Shown here in pieces: positions 1 to 8,881 of a DNA stretch of 64,000 nt. The notes beneath the pieces are model-generated. The model did not search any database. It worked only from the letters and a program-made list of their open reading frames with translations, and was not told where the DNA came from. Positions within the stretch are counted from its first letter, which is position 1. Every line of letters starts with the position of its first letter. A program made the translations under genes and the position numbers. The stretch lies in the NCBI RefSeq assembly GCF_016595435.1, contig NZ_JAENIJ010000001.1, positions 124,001 to 188,000 on the forward strand, read 5' to 3'. This stretch comes from Luteolibacter pohnpeiensis. Lineage in GTDB: Bacteria; Verrucomicrobiota; Verrucomicrobiia; Verrucomicrobiales; Akkermansiaceae.

Positions 1-81
1 CAGGCAAAGGGTGGTGGCACCTCACTGATCCTTCCGGCCGCGCCAACTCGGATGCGCGGTTGCGGCACCTGATTCCCGAAA

Positions 82-747
82 ATGCCATTCATCAAAAGGC
101 GATTTTTGCTATCGAAGCGTCCGTGGCCCAAGCCCCGCGGAGGCCCGCATTATGCTGCCTGCCACTTTTGCGATACGCTGCATCTGGAGCGTCCGCCGAG
201 GGAGGGAATGGCGGCGCGTTGTGTGCGGTGCCATGCGGTGCTCTACCAGAATCGCCCGGCATCGCTTGCCAGAGCCAGTGCGTTGTCTTTGGCATCACTG
301 TTACTGATGGTGATTGTCTATTGGTTCCCTTTCCTCACGCTTGAATACAATGGCATCCTGACCCGGCTGAATCCGGCTCAGGCTGCTTGGGCTCTATACG
401 AGCAAGGAGATTGGCCGGTGGGGTTAGGAATCGGTTTGTTCACCGTGCTGGTGCCGCTTTTCATGGCTGGCGGTCTGCTTTACGTGTGTGGGCCGTTGAT
501 GGCCGGATACGCCGCTCCGGGTGCGCGGACGATCGCGAAATGGATGCATCGTGCAGAGCCGTGGAACATGATTGAGGTGTTTCTTTTGGGGGTATTGGTC
601 AGTTTGCTGAAACTGTGGCACATGGCGCATCTCGAGTTCGGTTCCGGCTTTTGGGCATTTGCTGCCTTGATGTTGTGCATGGCTGGTGCGCTCGCTGCGA
701 TTGATCGCAATGAGCTATGGGATCGCCTGGAGGTGGCGAAATCATGA
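82..747 (+). CDS. pqiA: PqiA-domain inner-membrane protein (first half of a split PqiA)
   Basis: Protein of 221 aa with a zinc-ribbon-like pair, CHFC near residue 28 and CVRC near residue 48, followed by four hydrophobic segments. This is the layout of one PqiA domain. PqiA proteins are inner-membrane partners of MCE proteins in lipid transport between the membranes. E. coli PqiA carries two such domains in about 417 aa, whereas here each domain has its own gene and the next gene is the second half. The start ATG at 82 is the first one giving the Cys motif, and no strong ribosome site precedes it. It overlaps the next gene by four bases (ATGA), so the two are probably translationally coupled. 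The family call is firm; the lipid substrate is unknown. Confidence 0.85.
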   Translation: MPFIKRRFLLSKRPWPKPRGGPHYAACHFCDTLHLERPPREGMAARCVRCHAVLYQNRPASLARASALSLASLLLMVIVYWFPFLTLEYNGILTRLNPAQAAWALYEQGDWPVGLGIGLFTVLVPLFMAGGLLYVCGPLMAGYAAPGARTIAKWMHRAEPWNMIEVFLLGVLVSLLKLWHMAHLEFGSGFWAFAALMLCMAGALAAIDRNELWDRLEVAKS

Positions 748-1400
748 AAAAAGACTGTCCAAAGCCATCGCGTGGAATTGAGCACGGCCTGGCGGGTTGT
801 CATTCCTGTGGCAAGGTGTCGCCGGTTTCAAAGGGGCACTGTCCACGCTGCGGCAGCCATCTTCACTTGCGAAAACCGGACAGTATTCGCCGCACCGTGG
901 CGTTTCTGATTGCTGCCGTGGCGCTCTATGTTCCAGCCAATTTGCTGCCGGTGATGGTGGTTTATGAGATTGGTGTCACCACGCCGACCACGATTGTGGC
1001 GGGGATGATCGAATTCTGGAAATCCGGTGCCTATCCCATTGCCTTGGTGATTTTTACCGCCTCGTTGTTGATCCCGATATTGAAAATCGTGGCACTGACG
1101 TGGTTATGCGCGGCAGCCTCCGGCAAACTTCATCCATCGCCCTGGGTGCTGGGGAAGGTGTATTTCCTGACCGAATTGTTCGGTCGCTGGTCGATGGTGG
1201 ATGTTTTCGTGGTGGCGATTCTGGTCGGATTGGTTCAGGTTGGCGCCTACACGACCATTGTTCCCGGCCCCGGTGTGCTTGCATTTGCATCCGTCGTGGT
1301 GATGACGATGCTGGCGGCAATGAGTTTCGATCCGCGGTTGCTGTGGGACCGTTTCGATGATTTGGATGTAGTTTCTCCTGATACCAAGAAAGATGACTGA
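744..1400 (+). CDS. pqiA: PqiA-domain inner-membrane protein (second half)
   Basis: Protein of 218 aa with CHSC and CPRC motifs near residues 19 and 33 and four membrane segments, forming a second PqiA domain. The start chosen is ATG 744, which overlaps the upstream stop as ATGA and has a good ribosome site (GGAGG at 729-733). A start 27 bases further upstream is open but less likely. It ends inside the start of the MCE gene with an eight-base overlap, so the three genes form one operon. The likely role is the membrane platform of a Pqi-type lipid transport system. Confidence 0.87.
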   Translation: MKKDCPKPSRGIEHGLAGCHSCGKVSPVSKGHCPRCGSHLHLRKPDSIRRTVAFLIAAVALYVPANLLPVMVVYEIGVTTPTTIVAGMIEFWKSGAYPIALVIFTASLLIPILKIVALTWLCAAASGKLHPSPWVLGKVYFLTELFGRWSMVDVFVVAILVGLVQVGAYTTIVPGPGVLAFASVVVMTMLAAMSFDPRLLWDRFDDLDVVSPDTKKDD

Positions 1401-3063
1401 GACGAAAGAACCTGTGATCACTCCCGCGACCCCGGAGTATAAGGCCGCCCAGCGCTGGAACATCATTTGGGTGGTCCCGATTCTGGCGATTTTGATCGGT
1501 GGCTACTTGGTGTATCGGAGCTTCGCCTCCCAAGGTCCTCTGGCCGAAGTACGCTTCGAAACGGCGGATGGAATCATTGCCGGCCAGACCGAAGTCAGAT
1601 GCCGCTCGGTTCTCGTGGGGAAAGTCGAGGATGTCAAATTGTCGAAAGATCTGAAATCAGTGATGATCTCGTTACGGATCGATCCTGAATCGGAGAGCCT
1701 GCTGCGTGACGGGACTCAATTTTGGGTAGTTCGTCCCCGGGTCTCGGTTTCAGACATCTCGGGCCTCGGGACTTTGATCACTGGTGCCTACATCGAACTC
1801 GACCCAGGCAGCGGTGGAGAGTTGAAAACCAGCTACATCGGTAGGGAGACGCCGCCAGCCACCAGCCGCAGCATCCCAGGCCGCCGCTTGGTTTTGACGG
1901 CAGATGAGGCTGGCTCCTTGATGCCTGGTTCGCCGATTTATTACCGTGGCTACGAAGTGGGACGGATTGAAAGCCGCCGCTTGGACATCGAAAACAGACA
2001 AGTCGTTTACGAAGCTTTCGTCCGCGAAGAATACGCCGGGCTGGTGCGGAGAAATACCCGATTCTGGAACACCAGTGGCGTCGATGTGTCCGTGGGAACG
2101 GATGGATTCAAGGTCAGAACCCCATCGTTGCAGGCGATGGTTTCAGGCGGTGCGGAATTCGGCATCCCGGACAGCGAACCCGCTGGGGCAGCCGTGACCG
2201 ACGGAGCTTCATTTGTGCTGCACAAGAGCTTCGACGACGCCGTGAACTCGACATTTTTGCCGAGCATGAAATTCCTGCTCTTGTTCGATCAATCAGTGCG
2301 TGGTCTTGCCGTTGGCGCCCCCGTCGAATTCCGCGGCATCCAGCTTGGTCGGGTTGCGGATATTTCGTTCAATCACAACCCGGTTCGTGGGGACCGCAGA
2401 ATCCCGGTGGTCATTGAAATCGATCCGGCATTGCTGCGATCCGAGACGCGTGAGCGATTGGATGATCCAGAGTATCAGTTCCTTGGGAATGCGGTAGAGC
2501 ATGGCATGCGCGCCGCCCTCAAAACTGGAAACCTCCTTTCCGGGGCGTTGTTTGTCGATTTGGACTACTACCCTGAGGCTCCGTCCGAAGAGATTACGAT
2601 GACCGGTGATCTCAAAACTCTTCCAACCATTTCGTCCGGTTTTGCCCAGCTTGAATCGAAGGTCACGGCCATTCTCGATAAATTGGAAGCTCTGCCACTC
2701 GACGAAACTGTGGAGAAAATCACCAAGGCCTCGGATGAGGCGGCGACCACGATTGCCGATGCCCGTGAGACGATGCATGAAATTGAGCAAACATTGGCTG
2801 CAGCTCGCGAAACTCTGGAAGACCCGGCATTCCGTGACCTTCCGAGTGATCTGAAGAAAACGCTGAACGAATTGCAGGAATCCGTCGCCAGTGTCGGGCC
2901 AAACGGCGAGGTTCAGGGGGATTTGCGCCGAACACTCGATGAACTTCGGGCATCGCTGCGGTCTATCAAGTCCTTGACCAATACCATCGATGAAAAACCG
3001 AGCTCGCTGATCTTTGGCAAGGAATCGTCCGGAAATCCAATCCCACGCGCGCCGAAAAAATAG
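1393..3063 (+). CDS. pqiB: PqiB-like MCE-domain protein (three MCE repeats)
   Basis: Protein of 556 aa with a short cytoplasmic tail, one membrane anchor at about residues 23-42 and then three MCE domains (roughly 50-140, 165-250 and 285-390). A long alpha-helical, coiled-coil-like C-terminus follows (about 400-535). Length and domain number match E. coli PqiB (about 546 aa), which forms a periplasm-spanning tube. By family, it should carry lipids between the inner and outer membranes together with the two PqiA halves upstream. No PqiC lipoprotein follows; the next gene is convergent. The call is firm at family level. Confidence 0.9.
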   Translation: MTETKEPVITPATPEYKAAQRWNIIWVVPILAILIGGYLVYRSFASQGPLAEVRFETADGIIAGQTEVRCRSVLVGKVEDVKLSKDLKSVMISLRIDPESESLLRDGTQFWVVRPRVSVSDISGLGTLITGAYIELDPGSGGELKTSYIGRETPPATSRSIPGRRLVLTADEAGSLMPGSPIYYRGYEVGRIESRRLDIENRQVVYEAFVREEYAGLVRRNTRFWNTSGVDVSVGTDGFKVRTPSLQAMVSGGAEFGIPDSEPAGAAVTDGASFVLHKSFDDAVNSTFLPSMKFLLLFDQSVRGLAVGAPVEFRGIQLGRVADISFNHNPVRGDRRIPVVIEIDPALLRSETRERLDDPEYQFLGNAVEHGMRAALKTGNLLSGALFVDLDYYPEAPSEEITMTGDLKTLPTISSGFAQLESKVTAILDKLEALPLDETVEKITKASDEAATTIADARETMHEIEQTLAAARETLEDPAFRDLPSDLKKTLNELQESVASVGPNGEVQGDLRRTLDELRASLRSIKSLTNTIDEKPSSLIFGKESSGNPIPRAPKK

Positions 3064-3095
3064 CGGCGGATGGCGGCTTTGCCTGCAGGCTGTGT

Positions 3096-3887
3096 TTAGC
3101 GAATGGGGAAGGGATTGTGCTCCCATTCCTCAGCCAAGGTGGTGGCCGGTCCATGGCCTGGCAGAATCACCGTATCCGGCGACAAAGTTGAAAGCTCTGC
3201 CCGCAATCGTTTCAGCGCCTGTTGATACGCGGCAGGATTCGGGCACCCGCCGATTGAGCCGGCGAAAAGCGCATCGCCGGACACCAGCACGGGCTGGGCG
3301 AGTCCTGTCACCAAGTAGCCATTGGACGGAGTCGCATGACCGGATAAGTCCACAGCTGTGACGATCAGCGGACCGATGCGGATCGAGGTTCCCGGTGCCA
3401 TCGCGTCTGCTCCAGAAATCCCTGCCGGACCGTGAACGGAGTTCGCCACGCCTGCTAATGCAGAAATCCCCGCGATATGGTCGGGATGGTGGTGGGTGAT
3501 AAACAGAGCTGCCAGGCTGGAAATTCCCAATTTCGCGAGAGCTTGCGGACAGGAGGTTTCGTCATCGCCGGTATCGAACAAAATGCTGGTTTCAGAATGG
3601 CGGATCAGCCACGCGTTTACGTGATCATCGCCAAAGGGTAGTTCGAGACGGACGATTGAAGGGTCCGTAACCGGTTGTGGATTGAAATCCGGGTGGCGAG
3701 AAAAGGCATCGGCTTGCAAACCGAGCACTGGGGCAAGACGGCTAGCCGTCGATTCGGAGAAATGGCCGCGTGAAAACGCCAAAACTTCAGTTTCCGGTAG
3801 CTGCGCGCGGTGCGCCGCTTCAGACGGAGAAAGCGCAAGGCCCTTGAGGGCCTTGCGCAATACATAAGTGAAATCGTCTTCCAGCAT
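3096..3887 (-). CDS. HTH-like domain fused to a metallo-beta-lactamase-fold hydrolase
   Basis: Protein of 263 aa. Residues about 70-260 form a glyoxalase-II-type metallo-beta-lactamase domain: the zinc motif THHHPDH (H132, H134, D136, H137), a later GHAT, a GD at the second metal site and a final PGHGP. Residues 1-60 are not part of that fold and resemble a small Xre-type helix-turn-helix (segments like SPSEAAHRAQL and SESTASRLAPVL). The substrate is unknown; hydrolysis of a thioester or lactone is possible. It is convergent with the MCE gene and lies just upstream (in its own direction) of the ClpP-like gene. The hydrolase fold is clear, the HTH call is tentative. Confidence 0.75.
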   Translation of the reverse strand: MLEDDFTYVLRKALKGLALSPSEAAHRAQLPETEVLAFSRGHFSESTASRLAPVLGLQADAFSRHPDFNPQPVTDPSIVRLELPFGDDHVNAWLIRHSETSILFDTGDDETSCPQALAKLGISSLAALFITHHHPDHIAGISALAGVANSVHGPAGISGADAMAPGTSIRIGPLIVTAVDLSGHATPSNGYLVTGLAQPVLVSGDALFAGSIGGCPNPAAYQQALKRLRAELSTLSPDTVILPGHGPATTLAEEWEHNPFPIR

Positions 3888-3910
3888 TGCCGGTCGATTC
3901 GAATGCGCAA

Positions 3911-5260
3911 TTAGCGCACGCGATAGTAACTGTCCGGATTGTAAAGGAAGTAGACGTCCTTCGGATTGAGGCGAGGAAGGTAGACGAAGGGATGGCCTGC
4001 TTCGTCGACTTGCTCGGTCAACTGCGCTTCAGCGTTGCGATTCGGCGTGTTCTCCTGGCTATCAGGATCACGCGTGAAGGAAGTTTCGTCGACGCCTTTG
4101 ATGATGTGATTCACCCATTTCAGCTTCACCGCTTGGTCACCGAATTCGCTCCAGTCACCGCTGGTGTTTTGCTTGTACATGCGCTTGATGAACTCATCCG
4201 TGGAAATGCCCATCTTGGTTGCAACCGGAGTCGCCAGGCGTTCCCACCAGCGGTTGCTGTCCTCGTAGAACTCCTTCTGTTGGGTCAGGTTCATGTTCGC
4301 GAAGGTAAGTTGCGAACTGATCTGGTGGTGAAGGATGATTGCGTTTGGATAAGCGTAGGATTCTTCCGCGAGGGTGGTGATGCAGGCGGCCATGGAGGCG
4401 GCGAACGATTTGACCACCACATGGATCGGAGCCTCACTGGCTTCCATGGATTTGAGAATCCGGTAGCCGGCCATCACGGAACCGCCAGGGCAGTTGTTGA
4501 TGACGATGAAAATCGGCAGCTTGCTGTCTTTGTTGTTCCAGTAGTCGATGCGGCTGGTCACGTAGTCTGCCGTGGAGGAAACGATGGTGCCATTCAGTGA
4601 GATGCGGCGATCGGAAATCACGAGAATCCCGTCGTCACGAAGCGGATGCTCCAAATAAACCGGCGTGCTGTCCGCATACTGGGACCGCTTGTCGGTGGTC
4701 TCAATGTCGGCGATTTCGCTTTGAAGGCGGGTCACCTTGAGAGCGGACTCGGCTTGGAGGGATTTCAGATCATTGGTGAGCTTTTCAGCGCGCAGTTTGG
4801 ACAGTTCGTTCTCATTCTGCAGAGCAGCTTTCTCGGTTTCAGATTCCTCGAGCTTTAAGCTCAGCTCTGCCTGGAGCTTTACGGACTGGAGAGCAAGTTT
4901 TTCGCTAATCAACTCGCGCTCCATTTTGAGACGAGTGATTTGGGCGCGGATGGCGTTGGTTTCGTTAAGAAGTCGTTCAGCGGCGAGTTTGTTTTCGGCG
5001 CTCAGAGTTTCCTGCTCGGATGTTTTTGGCTTCTCTTCTTTGGATGAGTTCGAAAGGGACTCAACCTCAGCAAGATTTTCTACAGCCGGATCCTTTTCAG
5101 GAGCTTCAGTCTCTGGTTTGGCCTCCGGGCTTGCCGGTGGGGCATCGGATACCACTGCGATGGCTTCAGGTTTCGATGGAGCAGGCGCTTCGTTATTTTG
5201 CGCGAACGCGAGAGGCGTCAGGGAAATCCCTAGGGCGGTTAGGTGGGCGAGTGGTTTCAT
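3911..5260 (-). CDS. Exported ClpP-like serine protease with N-terminal coiled coil
   Basis: Protein of 449 aa. An export signal (residues 1-20, ending AFA) is followed by a Pro/Glu/Ala-rich linker and a long charged coiled coil (about 85-190). A ClpP/crotonase-fold protease domain then spans about 205-385. Nucleophile S289 lies in FAASMAA and the base H312 in LHHQ, matching the ClpP AASMGA and HQ motifs; an N-N-C-P-G-G oxyanion-type loop is at 255-260. ClpP is normally cytoplasmic and works with an AAA+ unfoldase. An exported copy with a coiled coil must work differently, perhaps as a self-assembling envelope protease. No unfoldase is next to it. The fold is firm, the role unknown. Confidence 0.8.
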   Translation of the reverse strand: MKPLAHLTALGISLTPLAFAQNNEAPAPSKPEAIAVVSDAPPASPEAKPETEAPEKDPAVENLAEVESLSNSSKEEKPKTSEQETLSAENKLAAERLLNETNAIRAQITRLKMERELISEKLALQSVKLQAELSLKLEESETEKAALQNENELSKLRAEKLTNDLKSLQAESALKVTRLQSEIADIETTDKRSQYADSTPVYLEHPLRDDGILVISDRRISLNGTIVSSTADYVTSRIDYWNNKDSKLPIFIVINNCPGGSVMAGYRILKSMEASEAPIHVVVKSFAASMAACITTLAEESYAYPNAIILHHQISSQLTFANMNLTQQKEFYEDSNRWWERLATPVATKMGISTDEFIKRMYKQNTSGDWSEFGDQAVKLKWVNHIIKGVDETSFTRDPDSQENTPNRNAEAQLTEQVDEAGHPFVYLPRLNPKDVYFLYNPDSYYRVR

Positions 5261-5310
5261 TACAAGTTCGGATTAAGCGCTCTGGTAAGCGGTCGTTGTT
5301 TCGTATTTTT

Positions 5311-6171
5311 TCAAATACTACCGGATTCGGAACGATTTTTTTTCGCTCGAATCCCGATGAGAAGCACAATTCCTACCAATGTCAGGAAGATTGTGGCCGC
5401 AATACCGATGATTTTGAAAAACCGGGAGCTTGCGGAATCGACTTGTTCGCGGGTGATGTTATCCGATGGCTTTTCACCGGATTTACGGCGGAAAAGCACT
5501 TTATCTCCTTGGATTTCAACGCCTGTCAATTTGGCCATCGATGGACCGATCACCGCATCTTCCGTATAGCGCTGGGTGATTCGATAGGGTGACATCTGTT
5601 CCTTAAATTCTTCTGGGACGGTTTTGCCCGGAACTTTGATGGAATCGATTTCGAGGGCGATTTCTCCTTTGGCTAGCTTTGGATGGGCGACGATTTCCGC
5701 ATTCAAATAGCGTGGATCCGAATTGAACCAACCGGTTTCACCTTTTTTCGGTAGGCGCGGTTTTCCGTTGATTTTGAACGAAATGGAAATGTCCATCTCG
5801 CCATCAGCGATCTGGTCGATGTGGAATGTGCCGCGCAGTTCCTTGAGTGGTTCGTAGGCTGCGATCGCAAGGTTCATGTCCTCAGCAGATAGCAGCAATG
5901 AGGTGTCTTTCCCATCGGTCAACTGTTGCCGGAAACTTTCAAGCCGTTCAGCCAGTTGATTGAGTTCAGCATCGCGGTCTTCGACCGAGCTGACTTTTAA
6001 TGCCACCGGTTTTTCAGCGGTGAATTCTTTGATGGCGTCAAATTGACGGAATAGCGAAACGATCGAGAAAACGATCAGGAAAATCATCACCAGTCCGACG
6101 CAGATGAATATCGCGCACCCGGCTATGGGTGAGCGGGCATTTGAGGCGGTGGGATCCTTCGGTTTAGACAT
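5311..6171 (-). CDS. Membrane protein of unknown function
   Basis: Protein of 286 aa with one membrane segment near the N-terminus (about 18-40) and another near the C-terminus (about 250-272), separated by a roughly 200-residue extracytoplasmic domain. The C-terminal tail is basic (IRAKKNRSES). I do not recognise the family. It sits between tatC (upstream, 21-base gap) and the ClpP-like protease (downstream) on the same strand and is probably co-transcribed. A role in envelope protein handling would fit the neighbours, but that is inference only. Confidence 0.6.
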   Translation of the reverse strand: MSKPKDPTASNARSPIAGCAIFICVGLVMIFLIVFSIVSLFRQFDAIKEFTAEKPVALKVSSVEDRDAELNQLAERLESFRQQLTDGKDTSLLLSAEDMNLAIAAYEPLKELRGTFHIDQIADGEMDISISFKINGKPRLPKKGETGWFNSDPRYLNAEIVAHPKLAKGEIALEIDSIKVPGKTVPEEFKEQMSPYRITQRYTEDAVIGPSMAKLTGVEIQGDKVLFRRKSGEKPSDNITREQVDSASSRFFKIIGIAATIFLTLVGIVLLIGIRAKKNRSESGSI

Positions 6172-6192
6172 CTTATGTTGGGAATGAGTGGC

Positions 6193-7506
6193 TCAAGGGT
6201 CGTGGCGATCTCGCTCGCCGGATTCTGGATTCTCATGCGATGGAGGCTCCGGTAAATCCTCATTTTCTGGAGTTTCCTCGTCCCAGCCGTCGTCCTTGGA
6301 TTCGTGAGTCTCTTCAGCAACGCGCGCGGCATCCGCTTCTTCAACTTCACTTGGCTTTGGTTCGTAGGTGCCGTTGAGCAGTCCTTCCATGCGCTGCTGT
6401 GCTTCTTCAGACTCGCGTTTTGCGTCTTGCCGCTCGCTGAACCATGCCAGCCAGATGCAGATTTCGTAGAGAACAATCATCGGCCCAGCCATCAGTGTCA
6501 GGGTCAGCGCGTCCGGGGTCGGAGTCAGCACTGCAGCCACCACGAAGATGGCGACAATCGCATAGCGTCGAGTCGAAGCCATCGTGGCGTAACTGAGCAG
6601 GCCGAGTTTCACAATCACCATGACGACGACAGGCAGCTCGAACGAAAGGCCAAACAATAGGGTGAATTGAGTCGCGAAGGTAATGTATTCACCGATCCGC
6701 CAGTCGTTGGAAACCCCGAGGCTGCCGCCCCATTCAAAGAAGAATCCGAGTGCTCTCGGCAGCACCGCAAAATACGCAAAAAGGACGCCGGTGAGGAATA
6801 AGCCGAAGCCAATCGCCAAGGATGGCCATAGCACGCGACGTTCGTTGCCATGCAGTCCCGGCAGGATGAACTGCAGCAGGAACATCAGCAGGAGGGGGAA
6901 GGAAACAATGATGCCGGCGAAGAACGACAACTTCATCGAAAGCATGAAGGTTTCCGTCGGTTTCAATGCGGACATCTTCATCAGATTGCCGCGGCTGTCG
7001 GTTTCCGGGTTCGGTTCTTTGATCAGCAGGGCTGCGACCTGATCCTTCATTTCCTTGGAAATCGACTGGCGGTTCAGGAAATGGGCCTGTTTTTCTTTTG
7101 GCAAGGCTTTGGCCGCTCTGAATAATTCAACGGAGCGGGCGTGGAAGACGAGACTTGGATCGTTCAGGGATTCAAAAAAGGCCGTCCGATCCTCGCCTTG
7201 CAAGGTGGAAGCGGCGTGCTCGATCTGCTTGGCTTTCTCCCACGTATCAAAGTCCAGCGCGCGCGGTGCTTCTTTTTTGGTGGGTAGTTGGTTTTCAACG
7301 TGTGTCGTCCAGACCTTCTCCACCGGGTGGAGCAGAATCCTCATCAGATGTTGTTGGAAGGCGAAGCAGAAGATCATCGCGATGATCAAGGTGATCACGA
7401 TGCGGATGATCATGGTTCGTAGATCATCCAGGTGATCAAGGAACGGCTTCTCGTGATCCGAGCTAACGTGCTCGCGGAGTTGGAAAACTTTTTTCAGCAG
7501 GTACAT
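6193..7506 (-). CDS. tatC: TatC, twin-arginine translocase subunit, with insertion and acidic tail
   Basis: The motif EKPFLDHLDDLR near the N-terminus and six membrane segments identify TatC, the receptor for folded Tat substrates. The chosen ATG (7506) gives 437 aa against about 258 in E. coli. The surplus is a roughly 110-residue charged insertion in the first periplasmic loop (between TM1 and TM2) and an acidic C-terminal tail of about 80 residues rich in E, D and P. A longer reading frame to 7572 exists but runs into the divergent sufS leader. No tatA/B gene is in the window. The call is firm. Confidence 0.9.
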   Translation of the reverse strand: MYLLKKVFQLREHVSSDHEKPFLDHLDDLRTMIIRIVITLIIAMIFCFAFQQHLMRILLHPVEKVWTTHVENQLPTKKEAPRALDFDTWEKAKQIEHAASTLQGEDRTAFFESLNDPSLVFHARSVELFRAAKALPKEKQAHFLNRQSISKEMKDQVAALLIKEPNPETDSRGNLMKMSALKPTETFMLSMKLSFFAGIIVSFPLLLMFLLQFILPGLHGNERRVLWPSLAIGFGLFLTGVLFAYFAVLPRALGFFFEWGGSLGVSNDWRIGEYITFATQFTLLFGLSFELPVVVMVIVKLGLLSYATMASTRRYAIVAIFVVAAVLTPTPDALTLTLMAGPMIVLYEICIWLAWFSERQDAKRESEEAQQRMEGLLNGTYEPKPSEVEEADAARVAEETHESKDDGWDEETPENEDLPEPPSHENPESGERDRHDP

Positions 7507-7650
7507 GCCAGTGGGCGGGGATTGAACGCCTGCAGTGGCGGGTTCGCAAGACCAGATGCGGATTGGCCGCAATTCTTGCGTTGCGAGCGCATCAGGCGTG
7601 CTGCATCCTTCCGGCGCGGGCCCCGGGCCGCGAGGTTTTATTCATCTTTC

Positions 7651-8868
7651 ATGCTATCCTCCGAATCCATCCTCCAGAATTTCCCGATCCTTGATCGGAA
7701 GATCAACGGTCATCCCTTGGTTTATCTCGATAATGCGGCGACTACGCAGAAACCGCTGCAGGTGCTTTACGCGTCCCGCCATTACTACGAGGCGATCAAC
7801 TCCAATATCCACCGTGGAACGCATTTTTTGGCTAGGCTTGCTACCGAAGCATTTGAGCAAGCTCGCCAAACGGTCGCCTCGCACCTGAATGCGGACTCGT
7901 CAGATGAAGTGATTTTTACTTCCGGGACGACGGATGCGATCAATCTGGTATCGAGTGTGTTGACCTTGTCCGGCCAAATTGGGAAGGGGGATGAAATTCT
8001 GATTTCCACCTTGGAGCACCACTCGAACATCGTTCCCTGGCAGATGTTGTGTGTCCGAACTGGAGCGGAATTGAAGGTCATCCCCTGCGATGAGAATGGC
8101 GTTCTGGATCAGCACGCTTTCCATGAACTGCTTTCCAATCGGACCAAGGTTCTTGCTCTGGGCTGGGTTTCCAATGCCTTCGGCACGGTCAATCCGGTCC
8201 GGGAAATGACTGCGGCGGCGAAAAAAGCCGGTGCCTTGGTGCTGATCGACGCGGCACAGGCAGCCCCGCATCTCAAAATGGATGTGCAAAGCCTCGGTGC
8301 GGACTTCCTCGCGTTTTCCGGTCACAAAGTTTATGCCCCCACAGGAATTGGCGTTCTCTGGGGCAGGCGAAAAGTCCTGGAAGATCTTCCTCCTTGGCGT
8401 GGCGGCGGTGAGATGATCAAGGAGGTCACCTTTGACAAAACGACTTACAACGATCTGCCGTTCAAATATGAAGCTGGTACCCCGAACATCGAAGGCGCGA
8501 TCGCTCTGGCTTCGGCACTGGATTTTGTCAATGCGATCGGCCTCGACGAGATTTATAGCCACGAGAATGAGCTGATCGAAGCGGCGGCGGATGCCCTGAG
8601 CGACATCGAAGGGGTTCGTCTCTACGGTCCCGATGATCGGGCGGGCGCGCTTTCATTCGCCATCGAAGGAGTGCACCACTACGACCTCGGAACATTGATT
8701 GATCAGATGGGCGTCGCTGTTCGCACCGGCCATCATTGCTGCCAGCCACTGATGTCGCGCTTCGGAATCACCGGGACGACTCGGGCGTCGTTTGCGCTTT
8801 ATAACACCTTGGAGAGTGTAGCTGCGCTTGCGGCAGCAGTTGCCAAGGCATCGAAAATGCTGCGTTGA
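7651..8868 (+). CDS. sufS: SufS-type cysteine desulfurase
   Basis: Protein of 405 aa, the usual SufS length. It carries the PLP lysine in FSGHKVYAPTG, the TLEHHSN segment, and the catalytic loop cysteine in RTGHHCCQP. It removes sulfur from cysteine for Fe-S cluster assembly. The frame is open further upstream, but homology to the family starts at ATG 7651. No SufBCD or SufU gene is adjacent, so the partners lie elsewhere. coaC follows after 13 bases and is probably co-transcribed. Confidence 0.93.
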   Translation: MLSSESILQNFPILDRKINGHPLVYLDNAATTQKPLQVLYASRHYYEAINSNIHRGTHFLARLATEAFEQARQTVASHLNADSSDEVIFTSGTTDAINLVSSVLTLSGQIGKGDEILISTLEHHSNIVPWQMLCVRTGAELKVIPCDENGVLDQHAFHELLSNRTKVLALGWVSNAFGTVNPVREMTAAAKKAGALVLIDAAQAAPHLKMDVQSLGADFLAFSGHKVYAPTGIGVLWGRRKVLEDLPPWRGGGEMIKEVTFDKTTYNDLPFKYEAGTPNIEGAIALASALDFVNAIGLDEIYSHENELIEAAADALSDIEGVRLYGPDDRAGALSFAIEGVHHYDLGTLIDQMGVAVRTGHHCCQPLMSRFGITGTTRASFALYNTLESVAALAAAVAKASKMLR

Positions 8869-8881
8869 ATCACATTTCCTC

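Noticed and set aside
1-344. A reading frame through the first 344 bases on the plus strand that could be the end of an upstream gene
   Set aside because: It overlaps the PqiA gene by over 260 bases in another frame and its translation is low-complexity in A, G and C without any motif.
7507-7650. tRNA-like fragments (GGGATTGAACGC, GGGTTCGCAAGACC) between tatC and sufS
   Set aside because: No acceptor stem, anticodon arm or cloverleaf can be formed around them on either strand.
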